Origin: Scatosoma sp045660225
GTDB lineage: Bacteria; Bacillota; Clostridia; Christensenellales; Borkfalkiaceae
Assembly: GCA_045660225.1 (NCBI GenBank)
Contig: JAZRDK010000013.1
Coordinates: forward strand, 1 to 18,917
DNA: 18,917 nt
Direction: 5' to 3'
Shown: positions 1 to 8,303 of the stretch, in pieces
Position numbering within the stretch: position 1 is the stretch's first letter
Layout: every line of letters begins with the position of its first letter
Notes under the pieces: generated by a model
Told to the model about the DNA's origin: nothing
Database searches by the model: none
The model's input: only the letters and a program-made list of their open reading frames with translations
Translations under genes and position numbers: made by a program

Positions 1-391
1 TCGTAACCGTGATTTGGAACGCTTCCACTTCCGTACCGTCTTCGGTAACGTATTCAATTTTTTCCGTGATGACGACGTCTTGTACGTTGTTGTAGTCGGT
101 AAGTGGCGTACCACCGTCCGCCCAGGGCGAGAAAATCGGGCCGATAAAGCATGCAAGGAACAAGACGATAAGCGTAACCAAGCCCACCATCGACAATTTC
201 GAACGGAAGAAACGCTTCGCAACCATTTGACCGGGCGAAAGCACGCGCACTCTGTCGTTCAAGTTTTCGCCGTGCAAATCTTCGTACGACGTATCTTTTT
301 TCGTTTCTTGTACCGCGTCTTCTTGGTTTGCGCCGATAATTTCGACAATTTCTTCAGAGATGACGATGTTAGAAGGATTCGTTTTCTTCAT
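1..391 (-). CDS. OppC/DppC-type ABC transporter permease, N-terminal part (cut by window edge)
   Basis: This is the start of the second inner-membrane permease of an oligopeptide-type ABC importer. Only 130 codons are inside the window and the frame is open to position 1. The start is ATG at 391, after AAGGGGG, 11 bp behind the stop of the OppB-like gene. The visible product has a polar, probably cytoplasmic tail of about 65 residues, then LSPGQMVAKRFFRSKLSMVG at 51-70, which resembles the basic pre-membrane segment of OppC N-terminal domains. A hydrophobic segment follows at about 68-88 and ends in a GPIFSPW-like turn. After it comes an acidic extracellular stretch (about 90-130) instead of the second membrane segment. 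The EAA loop that would prove the family is outside the window. The charged tail seems longer than in classical OppC. Family assignment rests on this N-terminal motif and on gene order. Confidence 0.85.
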   Translation of the reverse strand, partial: MKKTNPSNIVISEEIVEIIGANQEDAVQETKKDTSYEDLHGENLNDRVRVLSPGQMVAKRFFRSKLSMVGLVTLIVLFLACFIGPIFSPWADGGTPLTDYNNVQDVVITEKIEYVTEDGTEVEAFQITVT

Positions 392-402
392 AGTGCACCC
401 CC

Positions 403-1404
403 TTAAGACAACTTGACCCTAGGGTCAACGACTGCGTACATAATATCGGTAAGCAAGATACCGATGACGGTCAAAAACGCGATAAACATATTATAGCCCA
501 TGATAAACGGAATATCGCCTGCAAGCAACGCCTGGTATGCAATGTTACCGATACCGGGAATATCGAACACCGTTTCCGTAATCATAGCACCGCCGAACAA
601 GGACGGCAACGTCCCCGCTAGCATCGTAACGAGCGGAATCAGCGTATTTCTAAACACGTGCTTATAAACGACGGAGTTTTCCGACAAGCCCTTTGCGCGC
701 GCCGTACGTATGTAGTCCGCGTTCAATACTTCGAGCGTGTTCGTACGCGTATAACGCAACCAACCACCGATGGAAAGGACAACGAGAACAAACATAGGCA
801 ACACCAGGTGCCACATCATATCCCAAAAACGCGTCCAACCCGTTGCGTCCATAGGCAACGACGAACGAAGACCGCCGACTTCGAACCAACCGAGTTCAAC
901 CGCGAAAATTTTGATGACGATACTCCCCAAGAAGAAGGTCGGGAAAGAGATACCAATCATCGTCAAAACGGTTGCCGTGTAGTCGAGTTTGCCGTATTGA
1001 TTGCAGGCGCACTTAATCCCCAAGGGAATTGCGATGATAAGTTGCAAAATCAGCGCGACGAAGGAAATGCCGAAAGATACGCCCATATTCTTAAAGATGA
1101 CGTCTTCAACGGGTTGATTGTATTTGAAGGAGACTCCGAAATCCCCTGAAACGAATTTCGTGAGCCATCCCCAATACCCTTTACAAATCCCCCAGAAACT
1201 TTCATCTGCAAGGCCGTAATATTCCTTCATTTCCTGCAACTTCTGTTCGTAGCTAATTTCCCCGCCCGCACTACCAAGGCTCGCCGCAAGCTTTTGTTCG
1301 AGATAGCTCACGGGCATAAGACGCACGAGAAAGTAGAGAATAATAGATACGCCAAGAAGAATCAGCGCAGAAAGAAGCAATCTTTTAATAATGTACTTAA
1401 TCAT
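403..1404 (-). CDS. OppB/DppB-type ABC transporter permease
   Basis: Integral membrane permease (333 aa) of a peptide/nickel-class ABC importer; it forms the channel with the OppC-like partner encoded next. The N-terminus MIKYIIKRLLLSALILLGVS is the typical first membrane helix of the family. Further hydrophobic segments lie at roughly 105-130, 140-165, 195-215, 260-280 and 295-325. The cytoplasmic EAA loop, which contacts the ATPase, is visible as ADYIRTARAKGL followed by a HVFRNTLIP-like stretch, and the C-terminus ends in the usual DPRVKLS. Length is normal for the family. The ATG at 1404 has only a weak GAAG-type ribosome site. It follows the binding-protein gene by 52 bp with no terminator, so it is probably cotranscribed. 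The substrate cannot be read from the sequence. Confidence 0.93.
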   Translation of the reverse strand: MIKYIIKRLLLSALILLGVSIILYFLVRLMPVSYLEQKLAASLGSAGGEISYEQKLQEMKEYYGLADESFWGICKGYWGWLTKFVSGDFGVSFKYNQPVEDVIFKNMGVSFGISFVALILQLIIAIPLGIKCACNQYGKLDYTATVLTMIGISFPTFFLGSIVIKIFAVELGWFEVGGLRSSLPMDATGWTRFWDMMWHLVLPMFVLVVLSIGGWLRYTRTNTLEVLNADYIRTARAKGLSENSVVYKHVFRNTLIPLVTMLAGTLPSLFGGAMITETVFDIPGIGNIAYQALLAGDIPFIMGYNMFIAFLTVIGILLTDIMYAVVDPRVKLS

Positions 1405-1456
1405 TGATGTTTCTTCACTTTTCTTTTATTTTTTGCGTAGAGTTAAAGGTTGTAAA

Positions 1457-4000
1457 TTAGTTATAATCAAGTTCCCAAATCTTATCGATTACGCCTGCAT
1501 ACGAAGTAGGCTTTTGGTTCAAGGACGCCGCGGAAATAACTTCCTTATTGTATACGACGAGGTCCTTTCTCTGATAGGTCGGGAATTCAACCGCAAGTTC
1601 CATAACAAGGTCAAGCGCCTGCGAATATTTTTCCGCACGGGTCGACTGAACGTTCGTTTCACGCGCTTCTTCGATAAGCGTACTCAATTCGTCAATGATG
1701 CCCTGTTCGTACGTAAACTGACCGGTGCTGTCGTTCAAAATCGTAGGATAGCCCCAGTTGTTGACGCTGGTTGCCTTACTGTCTTTATGGTAAACCTGGT
1801 ACATATCGGGGTCAACCGTAGACGACCATGCAGCCGCCCAAACTTCAAGCTGACCGGTTGCAAGCTTTTTAAGCGCGCTGACGTCCGTCGTAACCGTGAT
1901 GTCGAAACCGCACTTGTTCAAGAAATCCGCCGCTTCGCTGAACATCGTCGCTGCGGGGTGGTCGGTGGTTGCGCCTGCGATGGTGAAGGTAAACTTAAGC
2001 ACTTCGCCCTTCGAGTTCTTCAATTTGCCATCGCTTGCTTTCGTCCAACCTGCCTGTTTAACAAGGTTCAAAATTTCTTGTTCGCTGGTTGCAACGCCGT
2101 AATAGGATTCCGCCGACTTAGGATATGCCCAAGATTCTTTGGACATCGACCTATAGATAATGCTTGCGTATTTTTCGCTGTAATAGTTCAAACAATGGAT
2201 GGGGTCGAACGCCATCATGATTGCACGGCGGACTTCGATGTCGGGCACGTACTTAGGGTTGACGCCTACGTAACCGTAACCGTTCGTCGTAACCGTCTTT
2301 TGGTTCAAGTGCGAAATGTCTTTAATCGCGTTGATGTTCGCTTCCGTTGCGTTGGGTTCACCGACGTCGATATTCTTCGCCTTCAACGCTTCCATCAATT
2401 TGTCAGAGTTAACGACCTTGTAGTGCAAGTACTTAATCTTCGCGTTGGAAAGCTCAGTACCTACCGTTTCGAAATAGGTGTTGCGTTCAAAGTACACGAA
2501 GTTATCCGCGTAGAACGTTTCACCCGTAGGCGTGCCCTGACCGTTCCAGGTGCTTGCCTTATAGACGCCTGCACCTACGGGCAACGCGTTTTTCTTATCT
2601 GCCTGCAACACTTCTTCAAAGAAGGTGTCGTTACTGAATTCTACGCCGAAATAGGTTTTGCCGTCCGCTTTTGCCGTAGCCGTTTCGTTGGAATAATAGT
2701 GCATAGGCGCAACCGCAAACGCAAAGTTGTATTTCGCCTTCGGGTCGATGTCGTTGATTTTAATCTTCAAAACGTCGTGCGCGCCGATTTCGTTGCCTTT
2801 GAAGTCTTTCGTCGTCGTGCTGGTCGTGATACCTTCAATCGTTTCTACGACCAACTTACCGTCCTGTTTTTTGCCTTCGTAGTATTCCGTTCTTGCTTCC
2901 GCAGCGAACTTGTCGAGAATATTCGCACCCGTTGCCCAGAAGTTCAAAATTTGCATAATTTGACTGTCGATGGTCGTGTACGATTCGTAAACGGTCTTAA
3001 TCGCGAATTCCTTCGCAAGCTTTTCCTTTTCTACGTCCGTCGTACCAGCCGACATCGCTTCTTGAATACCTTCGACGCGTTCTGCGTTGTAGTGCTGACC
3101 TTCGTAGGTCGAGCCGTCCGCAAGTTTCACGCCGGCAGGCGTAAGGCTGGTAATATACTTACCGTTTTCGTCCTTTTGACCTTTGCCCTGCACCGTCCAA
3201 ACGGTAACCAAACCTTCTACAAAGTAGTAGATTTCCCAGTCTTCCGTGAACGTGTATTCGTCTTTATAGCTTTCTTGCGTACCTTGGTTTGCCGTCCAGT
3301 CGCTTTCTACTTCTTCTTGGAAGAGCTTTTTAACGAGTTCGATATCCGCCTTGATTTGCGTTTCTTCGTCCGCCGTAAACGTCATACCCGAATCTTTATC
3401 AAGGTAGTCCAAAACGTTTTGTTTTCTTGCAAGCGCGTCCGCATAGAAACCTGCGCTAAGCGTACTGTCGGTAACGGCGCTGTCGTCCTGCAAGTTAGGG
3501 TCTTGCGCGCGGTATTTTTTCAAGCCGACGATATCCGTGGAATACATCGTTGCCGAGCCCATGTACGCAGGGTCAAGATATACGTACAAATTGAAAAGTA
3601 CGTCCTTGATGGTGAGTTCAACACCGTCGCTGAACTTAATGCCCTTTTTGATGATGAATTCGTATTCGGTAGAGCTTTGGTCTTCCGCAACCGTTTCCTT
3701 GTAGTCAAGGGTAACGCAAGGTTGGTCGTTGCCGTATGCAATGTTACCGTTTTCGTCCGAGCTAAGCATACCGATTTGCGTCATCGATACCATTTCCGTA
3801 TCCGTACCCGACGTTGCGAAGAAGGGGTTAAAGTTACCGTCAAGCGCTTCCGTTGCAAATACTACGGGGCGCGTTTCGGTGTCGTACGCCTTTGTCGTTC
3901 CGCCTGTCGACGAGTCTTCTTCATCGCCACAACCTACAAGCGAAAACGCGGTCATCGCGGAAAGCAACAAACAAGCCGCTCTCTTAATTGCCTTTTTCAT
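1457..4000 (-). CDS. Long SBP_bac_5 family substrate-binding lipoprotein of an Opp/Dpp-type importer
   Basis: Extracellular solute-binding lipoprotein (847 aa) that should deliver substrate to the permeases encoded just downstream. Residues 1-23 are a signal peptide with lipobox LVGC and lipidated Cys24, followed by an acidic/Ser/Gly linker. Family signatures are the opening VFATEALDGNFNPFFATSG, the GIKFSDGVELTIKDVLFNL block at 120-138, the VRRAIMMAFDPIHCLNYY block in the C-terminal half, and an AAWSSTVDPDMYQVYH block near the end. Ordinary members are about 500-600 aa. The excess is mostly a polar, partly helical insert at roughly residues 165-405, between the early domain-I block and the strand-rich KIKINDIDPKAKYNFAFAVA segment. 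The start is ATG at 4000 behind AGGAGG, 22 bp after the repeat lipoprotein gene. Ligand is unknown; peptide is the default guess for the family. Confidence 0.92.
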   Translation of the reverse strand: MKKAIKRAACLLLSAMTAFSLVGCGDEEDSSTGGTTKAYDTETRPVVFATEALDGNFNPFFATSGTDTEMVSMTQIGMLSSDENGNIAYGNDQPCVTLDYKETVAEDQSSTEYEFIIKKGIKFSDGVELTIKDVLFNLYVYLDPAYMGSATMYSTDIVGLKKYRAQDPNLQDDSAVTDSTLSAGFYADALARKQNVLDYLDKDSGMTFTADEETQIKADIELVKKLFQEEVESDWTANQGTQESYKDEYTFTEDWEIYYFVEGLVTVWTVQGKGQKDENGKYITSLTPAGVKLADGSTYEGQHYNAERVEGIQEAMSAGTTDVEKEKLAKEFAIKTVYESYTTIDSQIMQILNFWATGANILDKFAAEARTEYYEGKKQDGKLVVETIEGITTSTTTKDFKGNEIGAHDVLKIKINDIDPKAKYNFAFAVAPMHYYSNETATAKADGKTYFGVEFSNDTFFEEVLQADKKNALPVGAGVYKASTWNGQGTPTGETFYADNFVYFERNTYFETVGTELSNAKIKYLHYKVVNSDKLMEALKAKNIDVGEPNATEANINAIKDISHLNQKTVTTNGYGYVGVNPKYVPDIEVRRAIMMAFDPIHCLNYYSEKYASIIYRSMSKESWAYPKSAESYYGVATSEQEILNLVKQAGWTKASDGKLKNSKGEVLKFTFTIAGATTDHPAATMFSEAADFLNKCGFDITVTTDVSALKKLATGQLEVWAAAWSSTVDPDMYQVYHKDSKATSVNNWGYPTILNDSTGQFTYEQGIIDELSTLIEEARETNVQSTRAEKYSQALDLVMELAVEFPTYQRKDLVVYNKEVISAASLNQKPTSYAGVIDKIWELDYN

Positions 4001-4022
4001 AAATTTATCTTCCTCCTAATAT

Positions 4023-5273
4023 TTACAAATTCTTAACGGTGATAAACTCGCTGGGTTTACCTGCCACCACAAAGCCTTCACCCTTCGACGCGGTTACGTA
4101 TTCCGCGTCCGTTGCATATCCGCCGTACAAACAGTTTTGATAATCGTTGTCAAACGACGAAACCGTATGGTCTTTCGACTTGGTCACCGTCATCGTACCC
4201 GAAAGCTGAACGTTTTTCACCGTAGCGTCTTTGTCCAGGGACGTGAACGCGAAATAGAGATAAACGGGCGAAGTTTTAATCGAGTATTCAAATTTCAAAC
4301 CGTCCAAAGTCAGGTTTTCAATCTTCGCGCTCGCCTCGATATCGCCAAACAAGGAAATCTTAGAGTTCGCTTCGATGTACCCACGAGAAACCGTAAGATT
4401 GCTCAACTTAAAGCCGTTGCCTTGGATTTCCGCACCCGTAAACATGCTGGGCGCAATCGTTTTACCCGTCAAATCAAAGTCTTTCGTCAGCCAGTAATGG
4501 TTACCTGCGCCAAGATTGCTAAGCATCTTCGTCGCTTCGTTAACCGTCTTGACAATCGTCCAGTCGCCCTTTAAGTACTTGGCGTAAATGGTGACGTCTT
4601 CTTCCGCCTTATCAATCGGCCACTTTACAGGCTTCGTACAATCCTTGTCCGTATAATATTCAAGCAACGTAAACTCTTTGTTTTCGACCTTGAAATCATC
4701 GCCGTCAGGTTGCACCGCTTCGTCGCGAACGTCAAATTCGAGCGAGCCGATAATCGCACCGTTTTCATATTTTTTAGTCGCATCGTCAACGACGAACGGC
4801 ACTTTTTCCCCTTCGTCGCAAACGAGTTGTACGTTGACTTTCGTCATCGCAATCCATCTTGCAACCAAAATCCAATGCTCGCCTTCTTCAAGCGTTTGGG
4901 TAAAGTCCACTTCGTCGCCCAATTCGTATAACTTCGCGTCTTCGTCCAAGAACGTCGGCTCACCCGAGCCATCCAAAACCGCGTGATACCAACCGCCGAA
5001 CTCGTAGTTGTCACGTTCGATTTCTACGCTCCCGTTCGTGGGGTTGACGTTGCCGATATCAAGCGCTTTCGAGCCCGTCTTAAAATACATTTCCTTTACG
5101 CTGGACGTGCCTTCGAACAAACCGCCGTTGGAATAGTACGTAACCTGTGCCGTCAAATCGTACAAATTCAACGTATCATCCAACGACCTGCCGACGGAAC
5201 ACCCCCCAAAAAGGAAGATTGCGCCGATTGCCGACAGCAAAACGACCCATTTGCTTTTCAGTTTCTTTTTCAT
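4023..5273 (-). CDS. Surface lipoprotein with InlB-B-like repeats and a possible beta-helical C-terminus
   Basis: Secreted lipoprotein of 416 aa and unknown function, first gene of the transporter operon. I place the start at ATG 5273, behind GAAGAGGT, rather than at an in-frame codon nine residues upstream. Residues 1-24 are a lysine-rich signal peptide ending FLFGG with Cys25; Phe at -3 makes the lipobox slightly atypical. Two units resemble Listeria-Bacteroides/InlB B-repeats. The first (about 44-141) has YYSNGG, then FGGWYHA, then ARW. The second (about 146-234) has EYYTDKDCTKPV then DVTIYAKYL. From about 258 onward, DFDLTG, IQGNGFKLSNLTVS, SLFGDIE, AKIENLTLDGL and TVKNVQLSG steps recur in the style of GLUG/right-handed beta-helix adhesins. 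No catalytic motif is visible. Repeat assignments are by eye. Its position suggests an accessory role in substrate capture or cell-surface contact. Confidence 0.8.
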   Translation of the reverse strand: MKKKLKSKWVVLLSAIGAIFLFGGCSVGRSLDDTLNLYDLTAQVTYYSNGGLFEGTSSVKEMYFKTGSKALDIGNVNPTNGSVEIERDNYEFGGWYHAVLDGSGEPTFLDEDAKLYELGDEVDFTQTLEEGEHWILVARWIAMTKVNVQLVCDEGEKVPFVVDDATKKYENGAIIGSLEFDVRDEAVQPDGDDFKVENKEFTLLEYYTDKDCTKPVKWPIDKAEEDVTIYAKYLKGDWTIVKTVNEATKMLSNLGAGNHYWLTKDFDLTGKTIAPSMFTGAEIQGNGFKLSNLTVSRGYIEANSKISLFGDIEASAKIENLTLDGLKFEYSIKTSPVYLYFAFTSLDKDATVKNVQLSGTMTVTKSKDHTVSSFDNDYQNCLYGGYATDAEYVTASKGEGFVVAGKPSEFITVKNL

Positions 5274-5373
5274 CAAGTAAACCTCTTCGTTTATTATCAA
5301 AATTCTTTACAGTTTTGGGCGCAAAACCTAATTTTTGACATTAAGACCCAATTCTGCTTATAACACAACTATC

Positions 5374-5402
5374 ATTTTAACCGAAAATCCATCTTTTGTC
5401 AA
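5374..5402 (-). promoter_or_regulatory. Sigma-A-type promoter of the lipoprotein/ABC importer operon
   Basis: On the minus strand TTGACA (5402-5397) is followed after exactly 17 bp by TAAAAT (5379-5374). This is a perfect -35 and a one-mismatch -10. Transcription would begin near 5367, giving a leader of about 95 nt before the lipoprotein ATG at 5273. I saw no riboswitch or T-box motif in that leader; a short imperfect repeat (GTTTT/AAAAC around GGGCGC) lies in it. Confidence 0.8.
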
Positions 5403-5423
5403 TCGTTCTTCCACATTATATAT

Positions 5424-5437
5424 AAATAAATTTATTT
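5424..5437. repeat. A/T palindrome upstream of the importer promoter
   Basis: AAATAAATTTATTT is a perfect 14-bp palindrome, 22 bp upstream of the -35 box of the importer promoter. It could be an UP-like element or a regulator site, or chance in an A/T-rich gap. Apart from this, the promoter and the his terminator, the 279-bp stretch 5274-5552 holds only a small ATCGA/TCGAT inverted repeat at 5461-5475. Confidence 0.45.
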
Positions 5438-5510
5438 TTTACCAAAGTAATTTGCTTTGTATCGAAAAAATCGATAGATGTTATTAAATTTTTTAATACG
5501 GTAAAACGAC

Positions 5511-5545
5511 AAAAAAATACCCCTTTCGGCACACACCGAAAGGGG
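5511..5545 (-). terminator. Intrinsic terminator of the his operon
   Basis: Read on the minus strand, CCCCTTTCGG pairs perfectly with CCGAAAGGGG (arms 5545-5536 and 5529-5520) around a TGTGTG loop, followed by TATTTTTTT. The hairpin starts 7 bp after the hisIE stop codon, as expected for the end of the histidine transcript. Confidence 0.95.
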
Positions 5546-5552
5546 CAAAGGA

Positions 5553-6200
5553 TTATTTCGTCATTTTTTCTTGTTTTACTTTGTGGTCGATGATATGTCT
5601 TGACGCCAACTCGTCACGCACTTCCTCGACGGTAATCCCCATTTGCGCCATCAAAACCATGGCGTGGTAGGTAAGGTCGGCAAGTTCGTAAATCGTTTCT
5701 TTCTTGTCGTCCGCTTTACCGGCAATGATGACTTCCGTACATTCTTCGCCGATTTTTTTCAAAATCTTGTCCAAGCCCTTTTCAAAAAGGTACGTGGTGT
5801 ACGAGCCCTGCGGAAGTTCGGCTTTTCTTTGAAGCAATAAATTATACAAGCCGTTCAAACTAAACCCTTGCGTTTCTTCGCCCACGTACACGTCGTTAAA
5901 GAAACAGCTTTCTTCGCCCGTATGGCAAGCAGGCCCGTCCTTTTTTACGCGCACCAAAAGCGCGTCCTTGTCGCAATCCGCCGTCACGGAAACGACGTGC
6001 TGAACGTTGCCACTCGTTTCCCCTTTTCTCCAAAGCTCACCACGACTTCTGCTCCAAAAACAGGTACGCTTTTCATCCAAAGTAATCTGCAAGCTTTCTT
6101 TGTTCATATACGCAAGCGTCAATACGTCCTTCGTGTCCGCGTCTACGACGATTGCGGGAATTAAACCGTCTTTGCCAAACTTCAAATCTTCAATCTTCAT
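5553..6200 (-). CDS. hisI: Bifunctional phosphoribosyl-AMP cyclohydrolase / phosphoribosyl-ATP pyrophosphatase
   Basis: Bifunctional HisIE (215 aa) for steps 2 and 3 of histidine synthesis: hydrolysis of phosphoribosyl-ATP to phosphoribosyl-AMP, then opening of the adenine ring to ProFAR. Residues 1 to about 108 are the metal-dependent HisI cyclohydrolase. It shows FWSRSRGELWRKGETSGN at 48-65, the metal-binding DCDKDA at 75-80, and cysteines 92 and 99 in the PACHTGEESCF segment. Residues about 118-205 are the HisE pyrophosphatase, an all-helical MazG-like domain with GEECTE at 151-156 and YELADLTYH at 171-179. The start is ATG at 6200 behind GAGGT, 8 bp after hisF. It is the last gene of the his cluster and is followed directly by the terminator. 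Domains and length are normal for a HisIE fusion. Confidence 0.97.
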   Translation of the reverse strand: MKIEDLKFGKDGLIPAIVVDADTKDVLTLAYMNKESLQITLDEKRTCFWSRSRGELWRKGETSGNVQHVVSVTADCDKDALLVRVKKDGPACHTGEESCFFNDVYVGEETQGFSLNGLYNLLLQRKAELPQGSYTTYLFEKGLDKILKKIGEECTEVIIAGKADDKKETIYELADLTYHAMVLMAQMGITVEEVRDELASRHIIDHKVKQEKMTK

Positions 6201-6208
6201 TTTTTACC

Positions 6209-6967
6209 TCACAGTCTAACGAGTATGTTTTCGTCAGCCAACTTTTTCTTCAATGCCTTAATTTCCACTTCGCCGAAATGGAAAATCGACGCCGCAAGCC
6301 CTGCGTCAATGTCCGGAATTTCCTTAAACAACGTTACGAAATCTTCAATTCCGCCAGCACCGCCCGATGCAATCACGGGTACGTCTACCACGGCACAGAC
6401 TTCTTTTAGTAGCTCGATATCAAACCCCTTTTTCACGCCGTCCGTGTCCATAGAATTGACAACGACTTCGCCTGCACCTTCGCCCACGCAACGCTTAACC
6501 CACTCAATCGCGTTTAAGCCCGTGTCCACGCGTCCGCCTTTCGCAAACACGCGAAATTCGCCTTGACTTCTTTTGACGTCCACGGACAAAACGACGCACT
6601 GGTCGCCGTATTTTTTCGCCGCTTCACCGACGATATTCGGATTCGCAATCGCGCCGGAATTCACGCTGACCTTATCCGCACCGCAGGCAAGCACGCGTTC
6701 GAAATCGTCCACACCGCGAATCCCACCGCCTACGGACAGCGGAATAAACACGTTTTTCGCCACTTCGCGCAAAATATCCGTAAACAAACCGCGACCTTCC
6801 GCCGACGCCGTGATGTCGTAAAACACCAACTCGTCCGCACCGCAATCGGAATAATATTTCGCCAAATCAACGGGCGACGCCACTTCGCGCAACCCTTCAA
6901 AATTCACCCCTTTAACCACGCGCCCGTCGCGGACGTCCAAACAGGGGATAATACGCTTTGTTATCAT
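6209..6967 (-). CDS. hisF: Imidazole glycerol phosphate synthase, cyclase subunit
   Basis: HisF (252 aa) is the (beta/alpha)8-barrel subunit that joins ammonia from HisH to PRFAR, releasing imidazole glycerol phosphate and AICAR, which returns to purine synthesis. The N-terminus MITKRIIPCLDVRDGRVVKG is diagnostic. The two catalytic aspartates fall at the canonical positions: Asp11 in CLDVRDG and Asp130 in LSVDVKR. Phosphate-binding loops are seen as SVGGGIR (78-84) and ASGGAGG near the C-terminus. The gene overlaps the end of hisA by four bases (ATGA) and has GAGGTGG as ribosome site inside hisA. It is separated from its partner subunit gene hisH by hisA, a common arrangement. Confidence 0.98.
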   Translation of the reverse strand: MITKRIIPCLDVRDGRVVKGVNFEGLREVASPVDLAKYYSDCGADELVFYDITASAEGRGLFTDILREVAKNVFIPLSVGGGIRGVDDFERVLACGADKVSVNSGAIANPNIVGEAAKKYGDQCVVLSVDVKRSQGEFRVFAKGGRVDTGLNAIEWVKRCVGEGAGEVVVNSMDTDGVKKGFDIELLKEVCAVVDVPVIASGGAGGIEDFVTLFKEIPDIDAGLAASIFHFGEVEIKALKKKLADENILVRL

Positions 6968-7677
6968 TTCGCCACCTCTATCGCCTTTTCCAGGTCGATT
7001 GCGCCGATGTAGTACGCTTTGCCGTTAATCGCTCCAAACACGTCCATTTCCTTCAACGCTTCCACGTCCGCAAGCGTCGAAACACCGCCCGACGCCACGA
7101 TTTCCAACCCGTACTTTTTCTTAAGCGACTTGTAAAGCTCCAAATTCGTACCGCGCATAGCGCCGTCTTTAGAAACGTCCGTACAAATCACGCGTTTCAC
7201 ACCAAGCGCTTGCATCTTTTCAAAAAACTCGTCCACGCCGTACGCAGATTTTTCCTTCCAACCGCGGATGGCGATTTTTCCGTCCACGACGTCCGCGCCT
7301 ACGACGATTTTTTCGCCGTATTTTTCAAGCGACGCCTTCAAAAACGCTTCGTCCGTCACCGCCGACGTACCCAAAATAACGCGGTCAGCGCCCTTTTCGA
7401 AATACGCGTCCACCGTGTCCATACTGCGAATCCCACCGCCGATTTCCACAAGCAAACCCGTGTCTTTCGCAATTTTAGACACCACGTCCGCGTGACAAGG
7501 CACACCCTTTTCCGCGCCTTCCAAATCAACGGCGTGTAAATATTTCGCGCCCATCTTTTCGAACTTGCGCGCAACGGCAACGGGGTCGTCGCTGTACACC
7601 GTCATCTGCGCGTAATCGCCCTTATACAAGCGGACGGCTTTGCCGTCGTATAAATCTATTGCAGGAAATATGTTCAT
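6964..7677 (-). CDS. hisA: ProFAR isomerase (phosphoribosylformimino-AICAR ribotide isomerase)
   Basis: HisA (237 aa) catalyses the Amadori rearrangement of ProFAR to PRFAR, step 4 of histidine synthesis, on a (beta/alpha)8 barrel. It starts MNIFPAIDLYDGKAVRLYKG with catalytic Asp8. The second acid/base residue is Asp129 in VVGADVVDGKIAIRGW. The two phosphate-binding half-barrel loops are EIGGGIRSMDTV (78-89) and the later ASGGVS. CTDVSKDGAMRGTNLELY is the conserved second-half loop. The start is ATG at 7677, 11 bp after hisH, behind a modest AAAAGAG site. Its last bases form an ATGA overlap with hisF, so translation of the two is probably coupled. Confidence 0.98.
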   Translation of the reverse strand: MNIFPAIDLYDGKAVRLYKGDYAQMTVYSDDPVAVARKFEKMGAKYLHAVDLEGAEKGVPCHADVVSKIAKDTGLLVEIGGGIRSMDTVDAYFEKGADRVILGTSAVTDEAFLKASLEKYGEKIVVGADVVDGKIAIRGWKEKSAYGVDEFFEKMQALGVKRVICTDVSKDGAMRGTNLELYKSLKKKYGLEIVASGGVSTLADVEALKEMDVFGAINGKAYYIGAIDLEKAIEVAK

Positions 7678-7688
7678 ACTCTACTCTT

Positions 7689-8303
7689 TTAATCCTTCTG
7701 CTCGCAAAACGCGCGCAAAATACCAAGCCCCACGTCGCCACTCTTTTCGGGGTGGAATTGACAACCCAAAACGTTGTCTTTCGCCACCGTCGCCGTCAAC
7801 CGCTTTCCGTATTCCGTCGTCGCCACCAAACTATCTTCACAATTCGTTGCAAAATACGAGTGCACGAAATATACGTGGTCGCCTTCTTTGCAATACTTCA
7901 TCAAAAAGTGCGGACGTTCGAAACGGAGCGCGTTCCAACCGATATGCGGAATTTTCAAGCCGTCGTCGATATACCCCTTCATCGGCACGACGTCGCCCTT
8001 CAAAAGCCCAAGCCCGTCGTATTCGCCGTATTCAAAGCTCTTTTCAAACAGCATTTGCATACCCAAACAAACACCCATCACGTACTTGCCCTTTTCCACC
8101 TGGCGTTTGAGCGCATCGGCAAGTCCGCTGTCGAATAATTTCTTCGCGGCGTCGGAAAAAGCCCCCACGCCGGGCAGGATAATTTTATCCGCTTCGTCCA
8201 GCGTTTTTTTGTCGGACGCAAGCACCGTGTCCGCGCCGACTTTCTTAAACGACGAGTACAGGGAATACAAATTCCCCACGCCGTAGTCCACGATTGCAAT
8301 CAT
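7689..8303 (-). CDS. hisH: Imidazole glycerol phosphate synthase, glutaminase subunit
   Basis: HisH (204 aa) is the class I glutamine amidotransferase subunit that supplies ammonia to HisF. It begins MIAIVDYGVGNLYSL. The nucleophile elbow is GVCLGMQ with Cys79; the other triad members are His184 and Glu186 in CQFHPEKSG. The oxyanion-hole region LPGVGAF (43-49) is intact. The start is ATG at 8303, which shares one base with the hisB stop (TGATG). A TTG one codon earlier is also in frame but is a less likely start. The purine-rich AAGGGGG inside the end of hisB is the likely ribosome site. Length and motifs are normal. Confidence 0.97.
   Translation of the reverse strand: MIAIVDYGVGNLYSLYSSFKKVGADTVLASDKKTLDEADKIILPGVGAFSDAAKKLFDSGLADALKRQVEKGKYVMGVCLGMQMLFEKSFEYGEYDGLGLLKGDVVPMKGYIDDGLKIPHIGWNALRFERPHFLMKYCKEGDHVYFVHSYFATNCEDSLVATTEYGKRLTATVAKDNVLGCQFHPEKSGDVGLGILRAFCEQKD

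Noticed and set aside
1391..4036. An 881-codon open frame on the plus strand opposite the binding-protein gene
   Set aside because: It mirrors the minus-strand gene almost exactly. Its product is rich in Arg, Val, Phe and Cys with no domain, and it arises from the codon bias of the true gene, which has a lipobox, ribosome site and family motifs.
5415..5420. A second TATAAT on the minus strand upstream of the importer operon
   Set aside because: No acceptable -35 lies 16-18 bp upstream (best bases read GGTAAA), while the nearby TTGACA-17-TAAAAT promoter is far better.
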